Positions 59,524 through 64,000 of a stretch of DNA of 64,000 nucleotides are shown here, one piece after another (position 1 is the first letter of the stretch; the number at the start of each line of letters is the position of its first letter). Position numbers and translations under genes: made by a program. The DNA is from Corynebacterium sp. HMSC074A01. Lineage in GTDB: Bacteria; Actinomycetota; Actinomycetes; Mycobacteriales; Mycobacteriaceae. A model generated the notes under the pieces. The model was not told the origin of the DNA. It ran no database searches and saw nothing but the letters and a program-made list of their open reading frames with translations. The stretch spans positions 145,703-209,702 of the forward strand of contig NZ_KV825598.1 of NCBI RefSeq assembly GCF_001831515.1. The letters run 5' to 3'.

Positions 59524-60549
59524 TTAGAACACCTCGACGCGGCCGCCGAGCGACTCAATCTGCTTGAGCTGCTGCACCCACCCCGGTGCGCCGGGGTGCA
59601 GGCGCATTACCGGGCGCGAGGAGATCTTGATGGGGGAGACCGACTCGCGTCGCGCGCCCGAGCGGGCATTCATACGCGTGAAGGCGCGGTGCCCGTTCTC
59701 GGAAAGCTGCTTCATTGAAGGTGCTGGGCCGGAAAGGTCCTGGCGCGCGGCTTCGAGTAGCTCGATGTACTCGTCAAGCACACGGACCAGGGATTCGGCG
59801 TTGGTCTCGCACATGTTGCGCACCAGGGCCGGGTCGGTGCCCGCGACGCGGGTGGCGCTCTTGAAAGAACCCGCCGCCAACGACTGGGCGAGCGTGCCGC
59901 CCTTATCGCCAACTAACGCCAGCGACTCGGCGAGCACGTGCGGCAGGTGGGAAACCCGGGCAACGGCCTCGTCGTGGGGGGTGACACGCACCGGGACGGC
60001 CTCCGCGCCGGTGGCGGCGGCGAGCTTGCACACCTGGGCGAACAGCGCGGACCAGCAGTCGGGCACGCGGTCGACGTCCAGGGCGTAGTCGTAGGTGACT
60101 ACCCACGCGGCGTGAGAAAACAGGCCCTCCTTGGAGGCGACCCAGCCAGAGTGCTCGGTGCCTGCCATCGGGTGGCCGCCCACGTAGCGCTCGCCCATGC
60201 CGCGGGCAAGCACGAGCTCGTAGACAGGCTTCTTCACCGAGACCACGTCGGTGATGCCGCAGTCAGGCGCGTGGAGCTGGATCGCGTCGAGGATCTCGGC
60301 GACTGCGTCGAAGGGGACGGCGATGACGATCAGGGCGTCGTCGGTTTGGGCGCGCGTAAGGACGTCGACAAGCGAATTGCTCGCGTCGAAGCCATCACGC
60401 TGCGCGGCGCGGGTGCCGTTGCGCGAGTGGGTGTAGCCGTAGGCGGTGTGCCCCTGGGCGACGAGATCGCGCAGCATGGAGCCGCCGATCAGCCCGAGGC
60501 CGATGATGCAGACTGGTTTGAGGCGGGTGCTTTGGTTCACACGCTTCAT
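59524..60549 (-). CDS. tyrA: prephenate dehydrogenase TyrA
   Basis: Oxidative decarboxylation of prephenate (or arogenate) in tyrosine synthesis, 341 residues. NAD-binding GLGLIGGSM (about 17-25) and catalytic-region HPMAGTEHSGW are present, with SHLPHVLAESLA in the dimerisation helices. No chorismate mutase or ACT domain is fused. The C-terminal region beyond 300 is specific. ATG 60549; no clear Shine-Dalgarno. Confidence 0.9.
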   Translation of the reverse strand: MKRVNQSTRLKPVCIIGLGLIGGSMLRDLVAQGHTAYGYTHSRNGTRAAQRDGFDASNSLVDVLTRAQTDDALIVIAVPFDAVAEILDAIQLHAPDCGITDVVSVKKPVYELVLARGMGERYVGGHPMAGTEHSGWVASKEGLFSHAAWVVTYDYALDVDRVPDCWSALFAQVCKLAAATGAEAVPVRVTPHDEAVARVSHLPHVLAESLALVGDKGGTLAQSLAAGSFKSATRVAGTDPALVRNMCETNAESLVRVLDEYIELLEAARQDLSGPAPSMKQLSENGHRAFTRMNARSGARRESVSPIKISSRPVMRLHPGAPGWVQQLKQIESLGGRVEVF

Positions 60550-60577
60550 TCTAATGACATTGTCTCCGCGTGCCGAC

Positions 60578-60583
60578 TACTGT
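60578..60583 (+). promoter_or_regulatory. -10 box TACTGT of the tadA operon
   Basis: Stands 8 nt before the ATG at 60592; leaderless. Confidence 0.5.
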
Positions 60584-60591
60584 GGGCGAGC

Positions 60592-61083
60592 ATGAGCGAG
60601 GATTACGCGGGCGGCTGGGCCGTCACAGTGGCGCGGCGCGAGGGCGCGTGGCAGGTCCGGGAGTATGAGGACAGGTTTGGGGACGTGGGGGCGTCGATAA
60701 GCGCGGTGCGCGCCCTGCGCAACGAGGGGCCCGCGTTCGCGATGCTCAACGTGGAGGACGACTATCTGGTGGTGGTGCGGCCCGGGCCTGCGCGGGCGCT
60801 GGTGCTGCTTTCCGACGCCACGATGGCCGTCGACGACGACTTCGCCGAAGAAGTGCTCGCCGAGGCGGGCCTGGACGTGCCGGACATCGACCCGGACGAG
60901 CTGGACATGGTGGACGCGTGGGCCGACGGCGACTTCGACCTCTTTGAGGACCTCGGCCTGTCCAGCGAGCGCCTCAGCGTGCTGCTCGACGAGGACGCGG
61001 ACCCGGAGGATCTCGCCTTCATGCTGGCCGATGAGCTGGGCTTCGGCGACGAGCTGGCCGACGCGCTCGGCGATGACGACTAG
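60592..61083 (+). CDS. tRNA adenosine deaminase-associated protein
   Basis: A 163-residue acidic protein of the actinobacterial family that is regularly encoded with TadA (WAVTVARREGAWQVREYED start and DPEDLAFMLADELGFGDELADALGDDD end). Biochemical role is unknown; a partner or chaperone of TadA is inferred from conserved synteny. It overlaps tadA by 11 bp. Confidence 0.85.
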   Translation: MSEDYAGGWAVTVARREGAWQVREYEDRFGDVGASISAVRALRNEGPAFAMLNVEDDYLVVVRPGPARALVLLSDATMAVDDDFAEEVLAEAGLDVPDIDPDELDMVDAWADGDFDLFEDLGLSSERLSVLLDEDADPEDLAFMLADELGFGDELADALGDDD

Positions 61084-61540
61084 CGCGCCGCAGCGTCGGG
61101 CCGAGGCGCGCATGCGTGCCGCGCTCGAGCTGGCCGCCGAGACCTCGCCGGGCGATGTGCCGGTCGCCGCGCTCGTCTACGCCCCCGACGGCCGGGTGGT
61201 GGGCCGCGGCGTGAACCGGCGCGACGCAGACGGCGACCCCACCGCCCACGCGGAGGTCGAGGCGATCCGGGCGGCGGCGCGCGAGCTCGGCACGTGGCGC
61301 CTCGACGGCTGCGAGCTGGTGGTCACGCTCGAGCCGTGCACGATGTGCGCCGGGGCGATCCTCGGGGCGCGCGTGAAATCGCTGGTCTTCGGCGCGTGGG
61401 AGCCGAAAACGGGTGCCGTCGGCTCGCTTTTCGACGCCCTGCGCACCCCCCGCCACCTCCACACCGTCGAAGTCCGCGGCGGGGTGTTGGCAGATGAGGC
61501 TGCCACACTGCTCGGCGACTTCTTCGCCGAGCTGCGGTAA
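61073..61540 (+). CDS. tadA: tRNA-specific adenosine deaminase TadA
   Basis: Deaminates adenosine 34 to inosine in tRNA-Arg(ACG), two copies of which are in this window. The 155-residue protein has the zinc site H59-A-E61 and PC89TMC92. ATG 61073 overlaps the upstream gene by 11 bp, so translation is coupled; no other start fits the family N-terminus. Confidence 0.93.
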   Translation: MTTSAPQRRAEARMRAALELAAETSPGDVPVAALVYAPDGRVVGRGVNRRDADGDPTAHAEVEAIRAAARELGTWRLDGCELVVTLEPCTMCAGAILGARVKSLVFGAWEPKTGAVGSLFDALRTPRHLHTVEVRGGVLADEAATLLGDFFAELR

Positions 61541-61629
61541 TTACGGATGCCAAATCGTTACACACGGCGAGCGTTGGCGTAGGTAGGGTGGGGCAAAGAA
61601 CGAACTTTCTAATGCAAAGGAGCATTGAC

Positions 61630-61842
61630 ATGGGTTTTGATGAGAAGGCAGACCAGCTCAAGGGCAAGGCCAAGGAGGCCGCAGGCGAGGTAACCGATAA
61701 CGAGAAGCTCTCCAACGAGGGCAAGGCTGACCAGCTCTCCGGCGATGTCCGCGAGAAGCTCGAGGACGCAGGCGAGGCGGTCAAGGACAAGTTCAACGAG
61801 GTCGCTGGCAAGGTCCAGGACAAGCTGGACGAGGACAAGTAA
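61630..61842 (+). CDS. CsbD family stress protein
   Basis: A 70-residue, highly charged protein with CsbD-type repeats (MGFDEKADQLKGKAKEAAGE, KADQLSGDVREKLEDAG). Family members are general-stress induced and of unknown mechanism. AAAGGAG Shine-Dalgarno 7 nt before ATG. The gap to tadA is 89 bp, enough for its own promoter. Confidence 0.88.
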   Translation: MGFDEKADQLKGKAKEAAGEVTDNEKLSNEGKADQLSGDVREKLEDAGEAVKDKFNEVAGKVQDKLDEDK

Positions 61843-61879
61843 ACCGGCCAAGGATTTGGTGCCGGGCGCGCCTAACCGT

Positions 61880-61885
61880 TATTCT
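61880..61885 (+). promoter_or_regulatory. -10 box TATTCT of tRNA-Ser(CGA)
   Basis: Ends 7 nt before the mature tRNA, so transcription would start near the first tRNA base. Confidence 0.45.
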
Positions 61886-61892
61886 GTTTGGC

Positions 61893-61980
61893 GGTAGCGT
61901 GTCCGAGCGGCCGAAGGTACTCGCCTCGAAAGCGAGTGAGGGTAAAACCTCCGCGGGTTCAAATCCCGCCGCTACCGCCA
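61893..61980 (+). tRNA. tRNA-Ser (anticodon CGA)
   Basis: An 88-nt class II tRNA with acceptor GGTAGCG/CGCTACC, anticodon loop CTCGAAA, long variable arm and encoded CCA. Confidence 0.95.
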
Positions 61981-61985
61981 AATGC

Positions 61986-62024
61986 AGTGGCGCACCCCGG
62001 ATGCCCGGGGTGCGCCACTTTTTC
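61986..62024 (+). terminator. intrinsic terminator after tRNA-Ser(CGA)
   Basis: A 15-bp perfect stem (61986-62000 with 62005-62019) with a 4-nt loop, followed by TTTTT. Confidence 0.88.
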
Positions 62025-62109
62025 TTTAGCCTGCGTGCGCCGCCCACTATGATGGGCCGAGTACCTGCACGTGTTTTTAAACCTCAACACTCGAAGGGCC
62101 GTGTGATCT

Positions 62110-64000
62110 GTGGCGAAGCTTCTCTTCCGTCTGGGACGATGGTCGTTCCTGCACAAGTGGCGGGTCATTGTGGCCTGGCTGCTCATCCTCGGTGCCACCG
62201 CGGGCGGAGCGCTCTCGCTCATGCGCCCCTTTACCTCCGAGTTTGCGATCTCCGGCACCCCGGCGATCTCCGCGCTCGACACCCTGGAGGAGAACTTCCC
62301 CGGTGAGGGCAACGTCGCGACCGCGCCGGGCGTGAACCTTGTGTTTGCCGCCCCGGACGGCCGCACGCTGGATGAGCCGGAGTACATGGAGGCGATGGAT
62401 CACACCGTCGGCTACATCCGCGACCACCTCGAAGGCCTGACCGGCACAGACCGCTTCGGCAACCCGGTGGAGGTCAACAAAGAGCTGCAGGACATGATCG
62501 TCGGCCAGAAGACGGAGATGGGCCTGCCGGAGGAAACCGCGCAGGTGGACGCGTACAACCTGCGCATGGTCTCGGACGACGGTCGGATCGGCTACACCAC
62601 CTTCGAGTTCGGCGCGGAGTCCTCCATGTCGGTGGACCAGGCGGACCGCGACGTGGTCAATGAGGCGATGGAGCTCGGCCGCGAGGCGGGCCTCCAGGTC
62701 GAGGCGGGTGGCGCCGGCTTCGGCGACCCGATTGAGATCAACACGACCTCAGAGCTCATCGGCATCGGCGTGGCGTTCTTGGTCCTGCTGGTCACGTTCG
62801 GGTCGTTTGCAGCGTCGACAATGCCGATCGTCACCGCGATTGTGGGCGTGGGCATCGGCGCGCTGACGATCGTGCTGACCACCCACTGGGTGGAGCTCAA
62901 CGACGTCACCCCGGTGCTGGCCGTGATGATCGGGCTGGCAGTTGGGATCGACTACGCCCTGTTCATCCTGTCGCGCTACCGGCAGGAACGACATACACTC
63001 CCAGGTCCGGAGGCCGCCGGCATGGCGGTCGGTACCGCGGGCTCCTCCGTGGTCTTCGCCGGCACGACCGTCTTCGTCGCACTCGTGGCACTCGTGCTCG
63101 CCGGGATCGAGTTCTTGTCCTGGATGGGCCTGGCTGCAGCCTTTACCGTTTTGGTTTCCGTGCTGGTGGCGCTTACGCTGCTGCCCGCGCTGCTCGGCCT
63201 GTGGGGCGATCGTGCCTTCGCCGGGCGCATCCCCGGTATCGCGGGGCACGCGGGCCCGGGCACACGCCCCGCCAAGGATTTGGACGCCAAATCCATGGGC
63301 CGCAGCTGGGTCAACCTCGTGCGCCGCTTCCCGGCCGCTGTCATGGCGCTCGTCGTGCTCGGCCTCGGTGCGCTTTCCGCCCCGGTGCTCAACCTGGAGA
63401 TGGCGCTGCCGTCGGATAGCACCTCCAACGTGGACACCACGCAGCGCAAATCCGCCGACCTCATGGCGGAGGGTTTCGGCCCGGGCGTGAACGCCCCGTT
63501 TTTGATTGTGGTGGACGCGCATGCGGCCGACCCGGCGTCGGAAAGCTTGCAGCCCTACATGGACGCGATCCCCGACGACACGGGCGGCGCGGAGAAAGCG
63601 GCGCTGGCCTCGTTCATGTACGCGGTTGGGCAGGCGAATACGGTCAACGGGATCGAGCACGCGCAGCTCATCGGCGCCAACGAGGACATGACTGCCGCGC
63701 AGATCGTCGCCCACCCGCAGGGCGGCCCGGAGGAGGAGTACACCCTGGATGTGGCCCACGGCCTGCGGCAGACGCTGCACGAGGTCGAGGACGCCACCGG
63801 CGTGACGATCGGGCTGACCGGCCTGACCGCAGTGCAGATGGACATCACCGAGGAGCTCAGCGGGGCCATGCCGCTCTACCTGGCGATCGTGGTGGGCCTG
63901 GCGATCCTGCTACTGATGATCGTGTTCCGCTCGATCATGGTGCCGCTGGTCGCAGGCCTAGGCTTCTTGCTCTCGGTCGGCGCGGCCTTCGGCGTGACCG
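62110..64000 (+). CDS. MMPL family RND transporter, 3' end beyond the window
   Basis: The first 630 residues of an MmpL-type transporter. It starts with GTG (MAKLLFRLGRWSFLHKWR), has helix 1, a periplasmic loop (about 40-210), then helices 2-6 with the RND hallmark GLAVGIDYALFILSRYRQER, a second periplasmic domain (about 430-585) and the start of the second helix block. In corynebacteria such proteins (CmpL) include trehalose monocorynomycolate exporters; this one is of the broader YdfJ-like kind and the substrate is open. A GAAGGG stretch upstream may be its ribosome site, at somewhat long spacing. Confidence 0.85.
   Translation, partial: MAKLLFRLGRWSFLHKWRVIVAWLLILGATAGGALSLMRPFTSEFAISGTPAISALDTLEENFPGEGNVATAPGVNLVFAAPDGRTLDEPEYMEAMDHTVGYIRDHLEGLTGTDRFGNPVEVNKELQDMIVGQKTEMGLPEETAQVDAYNLRMVSDDGRIGYTTFEFGAESSMSVDQADRDVVNEAMELGREAGLQVEAGGAGFGDPIEINTTSELIGIGVAFLVLLVTFGSFAASTMPIVTAIVGVGIGALTIVLTTHWVELNDVTPVLAVMIGLAVGIDYALFILSRYRQERHTLPGPEAAGMAVGTAGSSVVFAGTTVFVALVALVLAGIEFLSWMGLAAAFTVLVSVLVALTLLPALLGLWGDRAFAGRIPGIAGHAGPGTRPAKDLDAKSMGRSWVNLVRRFPAAVMALVVLGLGALSAPVLNLEMALPSDSTSNVDTTQRKSADLMAEGFGPGVNAPFLIVVDAHAADPASESLQPYMDAIPDDTGGAEKAALASFMYAVGQANTVNGIEHAQLIGANEDMTAAQIVAHPQGGPEEEYTLDVAHGLRQTLHEVEDATGVTIGLTGLTAVQMDITEELSGAMPLYLAIVVGLAILLLMIVFRSIMVPLVAGLGFLLSVGAAFGVT

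Noticed and set aside
57021-59558. An 845-codon minus-strand open frame opposite the LAETG protein gene
   Set aside because: Same reasoning: the plus frame has signal peptide, domains and sorting signal, the minus frame has none.

Overview
The window is a 64 kb piece of high-GC actinobacterial chromosome, almost certainly from a Corynebacterium (species not determined). The diagnostic block is 26.4-44.9 kb, which encodes arabinogalactan assembly: arabinosyltransferase Emb, AftA, the DprE1/DprE2 epimerase pair, a GtrA flippase, galactofuranosyltransferase GlfT1 and a Wzm/Wzt exporter. An aminotransferase-like gene and a quinone oxidoreductase flank them in the order known from the Mycobacterium tuberculosis Rv3777-Rv3795 region. 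A single Emb, an MmpL-type transporter, LAETG and Cys-TM surface proteins and many leaderless starts fit Corynebacterium.

Layout. 0-9.7 kb: M20 peptidase, two tandem TetR regulators, a beta-lactamase-like lipoprotein with an App1-type phosphatase, AMP nucleosidase plus sirtuin, a dicarboxylate/amino acid symporter, a gamma-carbonic anhydrase-like protein and a ROK regulator. 9.8-26.4 kb: DUF885 and M13 metallopeptidases, AbrB-like, TSUP, APC and LysE transporters, HrpB helicase, ThpR, a DUF222/HNH protein, an acetyltransferase, an SDR, YbjQ and S4 proteins, a VOC protein, an unknown protein and a secreted hydrolase. 26.4-45 kb: the cell-envelope cluster, interrupted between aftA and dprE2 by a LuxR-type two-component system divergent from an FtsX-type ABC transporter. 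45-64 kb: an aminotransferase, tRNA-Ser and tRNA-Arg genes, three surface proteins (one with NNGNP repeats between two identical tRNA-Arg genes, one of about 2450 residues, one with a sortase signal), TyrA, TadA with its partner, a CsbD protein, a third tRNA-Ser and the start of an MmpL-like transporter that runs off the end.

Gene organisation is compact. More than twenty genes have a TANNNT -10 box 6-8 nt before the start codon, the signature of leaderless mRNA. Four divergent pairs are separated by only 17-25 bp with overlapping -10 boxes, and seven convergent pairs share a four-base stop (CTAG, TTAG or CTAA).

The most unusual signal is a dispersed 19-bp inverted repeat, AACTTTT-N5-AAAAGTT with a G/C-rich spacer. 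I found three perfect and at least eleven near copies between 6.8 and 44 kb, inside genes in several reading frames and between genes, and none in the flanking 0-6.7 and 44-64 kb. I do not recognise it as a described element; a site for a nucleoid, segregation or other DNA-binding protein is the leading guess. All calls come from reading the sequence; no database search was run.
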